In this document: positions 1 to 7,114 of the stretch, in pieces | How the letters are laid out: each line of letters begins with the position of its first letter | Position numbering within the stretch: position 1 is the stretch's first letter | Source of the DNA: Kiritimatiellota bacterium | GTDB lineage: Bacteria; Verrucomicrobiota; Lentisphaeria; Victivallales; JAADHT01 | Reading direction: 5' to 3' | Assembly (NCBI GenBank): GCA_013151705.1 | Contig: JAADHT010000101.1 | Span: forward strand, 1-13,208 | DNA: 13,208 nucleotides | The notes under the pieces: model-generated | Database searches by the model: none | What the model was told of the DNA's origin: nothing | What the model saw: only the letters and a program-made list of their open reading frames with translations | Made by a program: the position numbers and the translations under genes

Positions 1-277
1 AATTCGGAAGTTCCAGAGAATCCAATTTGCTCCAGTCGTCCAATACAGCTTCGAGGACTTCCCCGCCGGCCGACATTCCCTTCAATCGATGCCAAAGGTT
101 GCCCCATATGTCGTAGTAGTACTCCGTGTCGCCTTCCACCCAGCGTTTCGGCTCCAATCCGTGTGCGACACCCGCGGAGGTGAAGTCATTTTTCCAACCC
201 TCCGTAGAGAAGCTGAATCCAATTCGTTCCTCGCAGACGCATTCGATGTTGGCGATGATGATTTCTCGCGATGTCAT
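1..277 (-). CDS. URO-D family (uroporphyrinogen decarboxylase-like) protein, N-terminal fragment cut by window edge
   Basis: Reading leftward from ATG at 277, an uninterrupted frame of 92 codons runs off the window edge. It begins MTSREIIIANIECVCEER and contains YYYDIWGNLWHR at about residues 53-64. The opening TSRE and a Y-D-x-W-G-N-x-W segment are typical of the URO-D superfamily branch related to corrinoid/methyl-transfer proteins rather than the haem enzyme; this is recognition by pattern, since the C-terminal barrel is outside the window. A strong purine-rich Shine-Dalgarno stretch (GGAGAAAGGAGAGAG) lies directly upstream, which fixes the start. The gene diverges from the AraC regulator at 455, a common arrangement for a regulator and its target. 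Substrate cannot be told. True heme-pathway HemE is less likely because the N-terminus does not look like it. Confidence 0.66.
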   Translation of the reverse strand, partial: MTSREIIIANIECVCEERIGFSFSTEGWKNDFTSAGVAHGLEPKRWVEGDTEYYYDIWGNLWHRLKGMSAGGEVLEAVLDDWSKLDSLELPN

Positions 278-454
278 TTCTCTCTCCTTTCTCCATTTCG
301 GTGTCGTTGCCGTTCCAATGAAAACTCACCACGGTGAATCTTTCTTCTAAAGAGTTGTTGACTCTTATGACTTGCATCAATAACGCATTCATTGTAGATT
401 GTAAATGACTTAATTGATTATTTTGTTGATTGATTTGATCATCAGGAGAGAGAA
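278..454. promoter_or_regulatory. Divergent intergenic control region between the URO-D-like gene and the AraC regulator
   Basis: These 177 bases separate two genes pointing away from each other and are markedly AT-rich in the 350-440 part, so both promoters should be here. The word TGACT occurs at 359-363 and 369-373, exactly 10 bp apart, and ATGACTT recurs at 367-373 and 405-411. These could be regulator half-sites, but this is inference. I find only weak sigma70 matches (for example TTGCAT at 372-377 with TAGATT at 395-400, 17 bp spacing, toward the AraC gene), so no start site is claimed. Confidence 0.4.
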
Positions 455-1258
455 GTGGATTATTTCAGTGATTTGAAGTTTATCAACGCGGGAGACTTGG
501 ATGGGTGTGTTACCGGGATCGTCGACAAACGCTATCCGCACAAGTATTCATTGCAGTTCAATCAATCCGGGAGGGTCTCCTATGGCGTGAATCATAACCG
601 CGCGGTCATTCTTGAGGGACCGGTCGTCTATCTTTTTTTAACCGAGAATTCATACCAGTACGGCGCCGCCGATGGAGTCGGTTATCACCACAGTTTCGTC
701 AATTTCGCCGGTCCTCGAGCCGAGAGGATCATACGGGATGGTTTTTTGAGGCTGGCGCCGGAGGGCTTCGCACGCGTGCTTGACCCGGACAGATTCACCG
801 CGAAGTTCGCGGAGCTGCTGGATTTGGTCCAGCGCACTGGCTCCGCCGTTATTCCAATGGGCGTTGTGTTGTTGGATGAGTTGCTTTTGATTATGCGGGA
901 GTCTCGGATGTCCAACGCTGGCTCCGGCGCTTTCGGAGGACGTATGAACGATCTCGCCGATCGTTTGCGCAACGATCCGTTTCGAAACTGGAATTTCCGG
1001 GAATTGGCCGGGAAACGCTTTTCCAGTTCCTACAGTCATTTTCGTCGTCGATTTAAAGAGGTGTTGGGGCAGGCGCCTTACGATTATCTTTTGCGGGTGA
1101 GAATGGAAGTGGCCGCCTCGAAGTTGAGGAATGCCGGCATCAGTGTTAAGCAACTGGCTTTCGAGTGCGGTTTCGATGACCCCGTGGTTTTCTCTCGGAT
1201 GTTCAAAAGCAGAATGGGCCTTTCTCCAAAACACTACCGCGAGTCGCTTGGGGGGTGA
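455..1258 (+). CDS. AraC/XylS-family transcriptional regulator
   Basis: A 267-residue protein with the length and two-part build of AraC regulators. Residues about 10-100 form a probable cupin-like ligand-binding domain (strand-rich, with GVGYHHSF near 74-81). Residues about 165-265 form the double helix-turn-helix DNA-binding domain: the first HTH around 180-201, the second around 230-251 with VKQLAFECGFDDPVVFSRMF, followed by the family's closing pattern GLSPKHYR (255-262). The start is GTG at 455, preceded by AGGAGAGAG; no ATG lies nearby in frame. It is transcribed away from the URO-D-like gene and is likely its local activator, possibly responding to a sugar or small organic ligand, but the effector is unknown. 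The family call is firm; the target is inference. Confidence 0.93.
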   Translation: MDYFSDLKFINAGDLDGCVTGIVDKRYPHKYSLQFNQSGRVSYGVNHNRAVILEGPVVYLFLTENSYQYGAADGVGYHHSFVNFAGPRAERIIRDGFLRLAPEGFARVLDPDRFTAKFAELLDLVQRTGSAVIPMGVVLLDELLLIMRESRMSNAGSGAFGGRMNDLADRLRNDPFRNWNFRELAGKRFSSSYSHFRRRFKEVLGQAPYDYLLRVRMEVAASKLRNAGISVKQLAFECGFDDPVVFSRMFKSRMGLSPKHYRESLGG

Positions 1259-1296
1259 GATAGGGGGGCGTGAATAGTGGGCGGGAAACACTGAAC

Positions 1297-1377
1297 CGTA
1301 GGGGCGAGTCTATGCGCTCGCCCGCATTGTTGATCACGTATTGCGAGGATGGGCGGGCAGGGATGCGCCGCCCTACG
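1297..1377. repeat. GTAGGG-type double-hairpin palindromic repeat (copy 1)
   Basis: An 81-bp element bounded by inverted ends CGTAGGG (1297-1303) and CCCTACG (1371-1377). It contains two hairpins: GGGCGAG (1302-1308) pairs perfectly with CTCGCCC (1317-1323), and GGGCGG (1351-1356) pairs with CCGCCC (1368-1373), with GCA/TGC pairing inside. Non-coding REP/MITE-like palindromes of this GTAGGGGCG style occur in many bacteria. It sits between the AraC stop and the convergent gene at 1380, three bases from that gene's stop codon, so as RNA it could also act as a weak two-way terminator. A related half-copy lies at 12801-12828. Confidence 0.75.
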
Positions 1378-1379
1378 AA

Positions 1380-1886
1380 TTATTCCGCCATTGCCAGAAT
1401 CAATGCTTGAGCGAGGTCGTAATGTGAAAGGGCGATGTCGATAATCATCATCTCTTCCCGCATGTTCGAGCGGATGTGAAGTTCGTCTTTGACTAAATTC
1501 ATTTCATGGGATTCTATTTCGTTCCAACTGAAGAATATATCCTCCGATTCCGGATTTGTTCTTCTGATTCCTTCAGCGGTGATAATGATTTTATCCTTCC
1601 AGTAATGCCTCACTCGGCGCGCCCATACAAAAAGCGCTGTGAATAGAACGAATGAAATCGCTGATATGAAAAGTGTTCCGGTCCAATCGTCGATTTGCGA
1701 TGAATCACTGAACCACGAGTAGGGCAAAGCAACGACTATAGCCGCGGCAATCGCGGACGAGGAAATCTGTATAAAGGAATTCAGCGCCAAATGATGAGGA
1801 GCGTAGCCCAGTATGAACGACTGCCTATTGATGATTGATGAGGCTTCCCCTCTCGTTAGTTTTGGATTGAGTATTAATGGTTCCAT
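1380..1886 (-). CDS. Hypothetical two-TM membrane protein with PH-like (YcxB-type) C-terminal segment
   Basis: 168 residues. The protein has two strongly hydrophobic segments at about 40-57 (SSSAIAAAIVVAL) and 69-88 (GTLFISAISFVLFTALFVW), then a basic stretch and a strand-rich cytoplasmic tail at about 98-165. The tail pattern, IIITAEGIRRTNPES then FFSWNEIESHEM, matches the usual look of bacterial PH-like/YcxB domains (a 'tx.Gi.....' strand followed by 'i.W.eI..i'). I infer that fold by eye only. No function can be assigned. The ATG at 1886 has no convincing Shine-Dalgarno. It stands alone, with its stop codon next to the palindromic repeat at 1297-1377. It is convergent with the AraC gene and codirectional with the HAD gene, from which a terminator separates it. 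Confidence 0.7.
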   Translation of the reverse strand: MEPLILNPKLTRGEASSIINRQSFILGYAPHHLALNSFIQISSSAIAAAIVVALPYSWFSDSSQIDDWTGTLFISAISFVLFTALFVWARRVRHYWKDKIIITAEGIRRTNPESEDIFFSWNEIESHEMNLVKDELHIRSNMREEMMIIDIALSHYDLAQALILAMAE

Positions 1887-1985
1887 TTTCAGTTGTCCAT
1901 TGTTTTTGGACGCAAGCCGTTCGTCTATGCTTTTCTGAGCGCTCGGCGTCTCTTGAAGTAGGGCGCTCCTTCCAGGGCGCCATTG

Positions 1986-2012
1986 AAAAAACGACGAGGA
2001 GGAACGCTCGTC
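1986..2012 (-). terminator. Rho-independent terminator of the HAD gene
   Basis: On the minus strand, GACGAG pairs with CTCGTC (2012-2007 with 1998-1993) around an 8-nt loop and is followed by G and a run of six T (1991-1986). It begins immediately after the TAA stop of the HAD gene at 2013, which is the expected place. Confidence 0.8.
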
Positions 2013-2588
2013 TTACTCAATCGAATCATAGAGCGTCTCGGCGCTTTTTTCTCCCGCTTTGAACTGGAGGGATGGCCAGCCGGCGTCGATGCCTCCTTGA
2101 ATGTTTTCAAGTTTGTCGTCCAAGTAGAGGGAAGGGAGGCCGTAGCGCTTCTCGAATTCCGCGAACATCGCGGGTTCCGGTTTTTTCGTTCCGACTTCGA
2201 AACTGTAAACGCCTCCCGTCACAAGATGCGCGAAGGATAGATTAGCGAGAATGTGGTCCAAGTGAATTCGGGAGGTGTCGGAGAAGAAAATCACTCCGTG
2301 TCCGGTTTTCGTAGCCAATTCGACGAAACCGCGAGTCTCGCGGATTTCATCGTCGATTATCGCGTTGTACGCTTTTTTCAGAGTTTCGAGTGAGAATTTT
2401 CCATTGGTTTTTTTCATAAAGACCGTCAGCCAGTCGTCTTCGGAAAGGCGTCCGCGCTCCATAGAGTCGGTCGCGGAGAGCAGTTCGGGCGGCAACCGGA
2501 TTCCCGATTTCAACTCCAATGCCGCTAGACATTTGTCAAAGCGTATGTTCAGACACACGTTGCCGATGTCAATCGCTATATTTTTCAT
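2013..2588 (-). CDS. HAD-superfamily hydrolase, YihX-like (HAD subfamily IA)
   Basis: 191 residues, the usual size of small HAD-IA phosphatases. Motif I is AIDIGNV with the nucleophile Asp7. Motif II is FFSDTS with Ser103. Motif III is the Lys of GTKKPEP (135/136). Motif IV is YLDD (Asp157, Asp158) followed by N-I-x-G-G, and a helical cap lies at about 15-90. The overall order and the DxGNV, KPEP and DDxxENIxG patterns closely resemble E. coli YihX, a sugar-phosphate (glucose-1-phosphate) phosphatase. The second Asp of the classic DxD motif is Gly9, a variation shared by the YihX-type branch. Substrate is unknown. The gene is a single unit: a terminator follows its stop, and an inverted-repeat element lies upstream (2616-2717). 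No strong ribosome site precedes ATG 2588. Confidence 0.88.
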   Translation of the reverse strand: MKNIAIDIGNVCLNIRFDKCLAALELKSGIRLPPELLSATDSMERGRLSEDDWLTVFMKKTNGKFSLETLKKAYNAIIDDEIRETRGFVELATKTGHGVIFFSDTSRIHLDHILANLSFAHLVTGGVYSFEVGTKKPEPAMFAEFEKRYGLPSLYLDDKLENIQGGIDAGWPSLQFKAGEKSAETLYDSIE

Positions 2589-2615
2589 TTGTATGTGTTT
2601 TTTGGGTAATTCAGC

Positions 2616-2717
2616 CTAGTACTGCGTATAACTTAAAACTTCGCTTTGATTGCGAATCTCATGGATGCCAAGTTGTTTCGGAGTCAAAGTGAAGTTTTAA
2701 CGTATACACAGTACTAG
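2616..2717. mobile_element. 102-bp imperfect palindrome, probable miniature inverted-repeat element (MITE)
   Basis: Two arms of about 34 bp, 2616-2649 and 2684-2717, are inverted copies with roughly four mismatches. They begin CTAGTACTG and end CAGTACTAG, and the arms also share GTATA and TTAAAACTTC. The middle (2650-2683) is unique and encodes nothing. If the arm begins GTACTG, the outer TA on each side could be a TA target duplication as made by IS630/Tc1-type transposases; CTAG is another possible duplication. No transposase is present, so it would be non-autonomous. It lies between the end of the Tad operon and the start of the HAD gene, and as RNA would fold into a long hairpin that could stop transcription from the operon. 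Confidence 0.65.
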
Positions 2718-2797
2718 TATCCCGCTTTCCCTCCAATTGGCGTAAGTGGCGAAACTACCGATATGAAATTCGCGCGGTTTGGCGGGAATGAGGATCG

Positions 2798-4189
2798 CTA
2801 CTCGTTGGGTTTGAGTTTTCGCAGGATTTTGATGCTGGCTTTTCCGTAACGTATCCTCACGCTGGGTGAATGCTCGAAGAGGACTTCATCATCCGTCTCT
2901 TTCGCGATTCTGCCGGTGTAGGTCGAGCCGTCGTCGAGCTTGAGATAAGAGTCTTTCACCCAGAACGTGATTTGCTTGGGACGGGATATTTTGCCCTTGC
3001 TGATTTTTATTTTGAACGTTTTCGATGGTGGCACCGCTCTTTTATGAGCCGCGCGGATGCGATGTATTCCACTTTTGAGATTCCTCACCTCAAGAACTTT
3101 GGATAGTACGTCCGTCTCGCCACGCCGAGTCACTCCGATTTTTTTGCCGTCCACGTAGATTGTTACGCCCGTGGGGTTGATTATGAGATCGACACCGCCC
3201 ATATTCGATCCCATTGTAATCCGAACGGTCGGGCTTTGTCCCGGAGCTATCATTATGTCTCTGGTGCTGTCGTCGTATTTATCGAGAGAGACTTTTATAT
3301 GGTATTTGCCCGGAGTGAGATTTTTTATGGTTGCCGGGGTGTTGTTGTAGCGTTTTTTGTTGACGAAGAGGGCGGCTCCCGGAGGGGATGTCTCGACTGT
3401 CAGCGAGCCGGGGAGCACTTGGAGTCTGGCGTTGATTCTCAAAACTTTGCCTCGGGTCAGGGTTACCTTCTCGTTATACGGAGTGTATCCCGGCTTTTGT
3501 ATGGTTACCGTGTGTACCCCCTGTTCCACAGTGAGTTTTCTGACTTGTTTGGGAAGTGTTTTGCCGCGTGGGGATTTGTCTATCAGTATGTCCGCGGTGG
3601 CGGGGGACGACGTGACCAGAAGAGTTCCTAGATTCGAAGTCATATTCACTTTGATCAATTGCGGCCTCTCGTCCACGACTTTTATTTGCACCTCTCTCGC
3701 CGAGCAACCAGGCTTTCGCAATGTGTATTTGTGGATTCCCACCGACAGGTTGTGGAGCGGCAGCGGGGTTACTCCGATTTGTTTTCCATTTTGGAGAACG
3801 CTGGTTCCCGGAGGGGATGTTTCAAGTATCGCCGAGGCGGTTGTCGGTTTCAGATTAACTTGGATGTCTTGTCTGTCGTTTTCCTTGCATACGATTTTCC
3901 GCCAAGTCGTTTTGTATCCGGGTTTGGAGAACTCGAAAATATATGTTCCGGGCATTATTTTGTTTTTCCAAGGAGTGGTCCCGAGTTTTTTCCCATGGCT
4001 TATCAGATTTATATTCACTTGCGGCGGCACGCTGCGCAATGATATAGGAATTCGCTGCTTCACCACTTTTTCGCGTTTCGAGCATCCCGTTCCCGGAAAC
4101 ACCACGAAAATCGCTAAAAAAACCACCATCGTCACATGTGTGGCGATCGGCGCTGAAAACCGCGGAGTGTAGTCTATTTGTTTTTTCAT
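2798..4189 (-). CDS. Lipoprotein with five PEGA domains, last gene of the Tad operon
   Basis: 463 residues. The N-terminus has a hydrophobic segment (about 19-33) ending PGTGC, so Cys36 is a likely lipidation site; the lipobox is imperfect at -3. Then come five PEGA-type repeats at about 48-115, 118-185, 187-258, 260-326 and 330-413. They are recognisable by S-x-P-P-G/A near the start, a short G-K-x-I-G-x-T-P turn, and H/Y-x-x-x-x-K-P-G-Y. The tail at 414-463 (LKLDDGSTYTGRIAKETDDE) looks like a small SH3/Sm-like beta barrel. PEGA domains are extracytoplasmic beta modules found in envelope proteins, so an envelope role is likely, perhaps anchoring or sheathing the Tad apparatus in place of the usual outer-membrane parts; that role is inference. 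ATG 4189 overlaps the preceding stop by four bases (ATGA), so it is translationally coupled. No clear terminator follows. Confidence 0.85.
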   Translation of the reverse strand: MKKQIDYTPRFSAPIATHVTMVVFLAIFVVFPGTGCSKREKVVKQRIPISLRSVPPQVNINLISHGKKLGTTPWKNKIMPGTYIFEFSKPGYKTTWRKIVCKENDRQDIQVNLKPTTASAILETSPPGTSVLQNGKQIGVTPLPLHNLSVGIHKYTLRKPGCSAREVQIKVVDERPQLIKVNMTSNLGTLLVTSSPATADILIDKSPRGKTLPKQVRKLTVEQGVHTVTIQKPGYTPYNEKVTLTRGKVLRINARLQVLPGSLTVETSPPGAALFVNKKRYNNTPATIKNLTPGKYHIKVSLDKYDDSTRDIMIAPGQSPTVRITMGSNMGGVDLIINPTGVTIYVDGKKIGVTRRGETDVLSKVLEVRNLKSGIHRIRAAHKRAVPPSKTFKIKISKGKISRPKQITFWVKDSYLKLDDGSTYTGRIAKETDDEVLFEHSPSVRIRYGKASIKILRKLKPNE

Positions 4190-5676
4190 CGTTTTTTTCT
4201 CTGTCTTTTTATATCTTTTTCGAGTTGTATGATGTATTTTTTCGCGGATTTGTATTGTTTCGAATTGGAGTCAGTCGCCTCCATTATGGAGAGGAACTCA
4301 TTTTTAGCGTCGCGGTATTCCTTCATTCTATAATGACGCCTGGCTTTGTTTGAGTGTTTCCTGATTAGCTCCTTGAGCATTTGGTTCGCTTTGTCGCGCA
4401 GTGTTATGGCGCTTTCATATTCCTTTAGGGGTGGCGAGAAGGATTTTAGATTTTCGATCGCGATTTGAAAGCGTTTTATCGATTCGTTCAAGTTCTCCGG
4501 TTTCGCTTGATAGTTGTCGAAAAGCTGTTTGCCTTTTCTATACGCGGTCAATCCCTCCTTTTTCATCTCCTCGGGAGTCAGCGACACCGGGGGGATGTCG
4601 AGGACGTTTCTGGAGAAATCGTCCAAGACATTGCTGGCTTCGACGAAAGAGAGTGGGAGTGTCGTGTTTTCGATGGTTATATTGTTCATTTCCTGCCCGT
4701 AGGCTATCGACAGTTTTTGAAATCTGTCCTCCGTCGCCCGCGCGGTTCCCCTTTGAGGTTGTTCCGTGATCATGAAATCCGTCTCTTTCAAGGCATCCTC
4801 CAAGTCATCCAATTGATCCTCGGAGACGCTGCGGGAGAGTTTGTCCTTCAAGTGGGCGCGGAGATCGTCTCTGGTTATCGTGACTTTTCCGTTTTTGATT
4901 TCCAGGACGTATCGGAATATATTGTATCTCGGGGAGATTGTGGTGACCTGTTTCTCGTATCTGACGAGCAATGGGGCGCCTATGCGTTTTTTTGTGGTTT
5001 CGTGTTTCGCGTCGGTAGTTTTTTTCTTGGAATTCTCAAAGGCGATGAAGAGGGATACCAGTATGACGGCGGTGGCTAGAACGCCGACGTAGAAAAGTAT
5101 TCCCGCATGGTGTTTTTTTGTTTCCTCGCTTTGTTGGTTTTGCATATTCTGCGCTGTGTTTCCGAAAAAGTCGTCGGTGTTCGCGAAAGAGTCGGCCGGT
5201 TTTGAATTCTGGTTCGAGTCGTCTTTCTTTTCAAAGAAATTTGAGAATGTCGAAGCGCTGCCTTCGGCGCTGTCCGCGACCGGCTCGGCGGATCGCACAG
5301 TTTCGGCTATGGGGGACGGTGGGGCCGCGGCCGCGGCTGGAGGCGACAATGGCGGCGGGGCGGCGATTTCGGAGTCTGAAGGTTTCGTCTCGGCGAAGAC
5401 CATCGTTTGTTTGCCTATGGCTATTCTATCGCCTTTCTTCAGAGGGGACGGCTCATCGGGTGGGATCTTCTCCCCATTCAATTTAGTGCCGTTGGTTGTT
5501 CCCAGGTCTTTGAGTTTCCATTCCGTTCCGTCCGTTTCTATTTTAGCATGGTAACGAGAGGAGCCCTCCTCTTGAAGCACAACGTCGTTGTCGAGTTCTC
5601 GACCGATGCTGACGCCTGGCGGTGAAATAGACATCTCCTCGCCGTTTTTTCTGCCATCTATGAAAAACAATTTCAT
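4186..5676 (-). CDS. Single-pass membrane protein with cytoplasmic N-terminal FHA domain
   Basis: 496 residues from ATG 5676. An FHA phosphothreonine-binding domain fills about 3-95 and has all key features: GR (25-26), SRYHA (40-44) and TTNGT (60-64). A Pro/Ala-rich then Ser/Asn-rich linker (about 100-188) leads to one transmembrane helix at about 191-213. After a Lys-rich stretch comes an extracytoplasmic region of about 280 residues whose last part (375-490) is helical and TPR-like (GLTAYRKGKQLFDNY, YRDAKNEFLSIME), ending in a very basic tail. I do not recognise a named family. A TTG lies one codon earlier, but AGGTGGA spaced before ATG 5676 supports that start; it overlaps the DUF192 stop as TGATG. 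It probably links cytoplasmic Ser/Thr phosphorylation to the Tad machine across the membrane. Confidence 0.85.
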   Translation of the reverse strand: MKLFFIDGRKNGEEMSISPPGVSIGRELDNDVVLQEEGSSRYHAKIETDGTEWKLKDLGTTNGTKLNGEKIPPDEPSPLKKGDRIAIGKQTMVFAETKPSDSEIAAPPPLSPPAAAAAPPSPIAETVRSAEPVADSAEGSASTFSNFFEKKDDSNQNSKPADSFANTDDFFGNTAQNMQNQQSEETKKHHAGILFYVGVLATAVILVSLFIAFENSKKKTTDAKHETTKKRIGAPLLVRYEKQVTTISPRYNIFRYVLEIKNGKVTITRDDLRAHLKDKLSRSVSEDQLDDLEDALKETDFMITEQPQRGTARATEDRFQKLSIAYGQEMNNITIENTTLPLSFVEASNVLDDFSRNVLDIPPVSLTPEEMKKEGLTAYRKGKQLFDNYQAKPENLNESIKRFQIAIENLKSFSPPLKEYESAITLRDKANQMLKELIRKHSNKARRHYRMKEYRDAKNEFLSIMEATDSNSKQYKSAKKYIIQLEKDIKRQRKKR

Positions 5677-6104
5677 CAATCCACCTGTTGTTTCAATGGT
5701 ATCGCGGTTTCCGGAGCCTGAATAATGGCTGAATGCAACTTGAGCTCGGTTTCAAGCGTCAATTCAGCGTTCAAGTCGATTGTGTCGCCGAGTTCGGCTC
5801 CGACCTGCTCCAAACGTCCCTCCGGCAACTCTATGACGATCGTGGCCTCGGAGCAACGCACCAACGGCTTCCAAGGTAACAGCCTTTCGCGTGTTTCGCA
5901 AATGCGATTTTCGGAATCGACGAATAAAACATCGATTTTTATGGACATGAACATTGTGTGGATGGAGTTGCATCGGTTGAATACCATCGCGTCGAAGTCG
6001 TCGAATCTCCTACCTATCATTCCAAAGGCCCGAGCCGCGAATTTTTCGGCTACGACCGTTTTTTTTGCTATCACATTGTTTTTTGTGAGGTTCAGTATCA
6101 TCAT
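5676..6104 (-). CDS. DUF192 family protein embedded in the Tad operon
   Basis: 142 residues. It carries the DUF192 signatures: FGMIGR (27-32), a degenerate form of the G-L-M-x-R turn; FNRCNSIHTMFMSIKIDVLF (42-61), matching the family's 'hxxxMxxxLDvlFxD' core; then D63 and I68; LPEGR (93-97); and GD (106-107). Many DUF192 proteins carry a signal peptide and are exported, but this one has none visible, so it should be cytoplasmic. The biochemical role of the family is not settled. The start is ATG 6104 (overlapping the tadC TGA by four bases) or the ATG one codon on; neither has a clear Shine-Dalgarno, so coupling to tadC is likely. The family call is good; its job in pilus assembly is unknown. 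Confidence 0.85.
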   Translation of the reverse strand: MMILNLTKNNVIAKKTVVAEKFAARAFGMIGRRFDDFDAMVFNRCNSIHTMFMSIKIDVLFVDSENRICETRERLLPWKPLVRCSEATIVIELPEGRLEQVGAELGDTIDLNAELTLETELKLHSAIIQAPETAIPLKQQVD

Positions 6105-6973
6105 TTAAACATTGTTTGCATTAATTGTATGACCAATGGCCCTCCCATAATGGCCATTACGGCCGGAACAATAAAAAGCGCTATCGGGAATATGATTTTC
6201 ACCGGCGCTTCGTTCGCCAGTTGCTCCGCTCTTTGAAACCTTTTCATTCTGAGCTGGTCTCCTTGTATTCTAAGTAGTTGAGCTATGCTCACTCCCAAAT
6301 CGTCGGATTGGATTATCGAGTTCATAACGGATGAGAGATCCGGTTGTTTGACGCGGGTGACCAGATCCTTCAAGGCTTGGGTTCTTTTTTTCCCTAATTG
6401 TATTTCGTGGAAAGTGCGTTCAAGCTCCTCTCCCAGGGGATCGCGTTTGCGGCGCGTCAGGATATCCCTCAGCGAAGTGAGGAAATCTTTGCCGGCCTCG
6501 ACCGAGAGGGTTAGAAGATCCAAAACGTTTGGAAGGGCTTTCTGTATGGATCTGTGCCTGGCTTCAATGGTCTTTTTGAGCCATAGGGGAGGGTAGATTA
6601 TCATAAGCGCGAGGATTATCAATCCGAACACCGGGTTTCCGGCTACCGCGGCTAAAACGCACATCACGACACCGAAGAAGCCGGCGATGAAGCGTAGCGC
6701 CAAAAACTGCTCGCCGGCGATCACTCCCTCGTAGCCGGCCATGACTATCCGTTCGTCGCCGCGTTGGTTTGAATCCTTGAACGCCTCGTTTTGGGTGATG
6801 AACCTCAAGTTGCCCGTGAGCGGCATAAACATTCTCAAATGTATCGGGAGCTCTTTGACCTCCTCTTTCTGTTTCTCCACGGTCACGCTCGTTACCAGTT
6901 CCAGAAAAAACAGGAGTAGGCAAGTTACGCTACCAGAGACGCATAACGCCGTCAACAATGCCAATATATCCAT
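6101..6973 (-). CDS. tadC: TadC-type inner-membrane platform protein (GspF/T2SSF family)
   Basis: 290 residues. It has an N-terminal TM helix (about 5-28), a cytoplasmic stretch, a TM pair at about 92-130 and a final TM segment at about 258-285. The T2SSF domain spans about 148-280 and starts with LPNVLDLLTLSVEAGKDF, a hallmark of TadC. With TadB it should form the inner-membrane platform on which the CpaF ATPase acts to assemble Flp-type pilin fibres. GGAG lies about seven bases before ATG 6973. A 141-bp gap with a hairpin (7078-7107) separates it from tadB, the largest gap in the operon after the cpaB-cpaF one. It is assigned TadC rather than TadB because of operon order and the motif. Confidence 0.93.
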   Translation of the reverse strand: MDILALLTALCVSGSVTCLLLFFLELVTSVTVEKQKEEVKELPIHLRMFMPLTGNLRFITQNEAFKDSNQRGDERIVMAGYEGVIAGEQFLALRFIAGFFGVVMCVLAAVAGNPVFGLIILALMIIYPPLWLKKTIEARHRSIQKALPNVLDLLTLSVEAGKDFLTSLRDILTRRKRDPLGEELERTFHEIQLGKKRTQALKDLVTRVKQPDLSSVMNSIIQSDDLGVSIAQLLRIQGDQLRMKRFQRAEQLANEAPVKIIFPIALFIVPAVMAIMGGPLVIQLMQTMFK

Positions 6974-7077
6974 AGGTAAACTCCGTTAGATTGTTTCCTC
7001 CGCGACTTCTTACCATAAGCAGGAAAAACTATTTTTCTTAACTTGAGCCAGTTGCAAAAGTCTGAGCGAACCGTGTC

Positions 7078-7107
7078 GCGAGCGCATGAAGCGCGGACTT
7101 CGCTCGC
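7078..7107. other. Hairpin in the tadB-tadC intercistronic gap
   Basis: GCGAGC (7078-7083) pairs with GCTCGC (7102-7107), and inside it GAAG (7088-7091) pairs with CTTC (7098-7101). No T-run follows on the minus strand, so it is not a classical terminator. It lies eight bases past the tadB stop and could protect the upstream message or be a processing site. Confidence 0.5.
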
Positions 7108-7114
7108 CGCCGCT

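Noticed and set aside
650..1291. Minus-strand open frame of 213 codons opposite the AraC gene
   Set aside because: The plus strand encodes an unmistakable AraC HTH domain; the antisense product has no recognisable motif.
3357..4172. Plus-strand open frame of 271 codons opposite the PEGA gene
   Set aside because: Antisense shadow of a convincing PEGA repeat protein; no ribosome site or recognisable domain.
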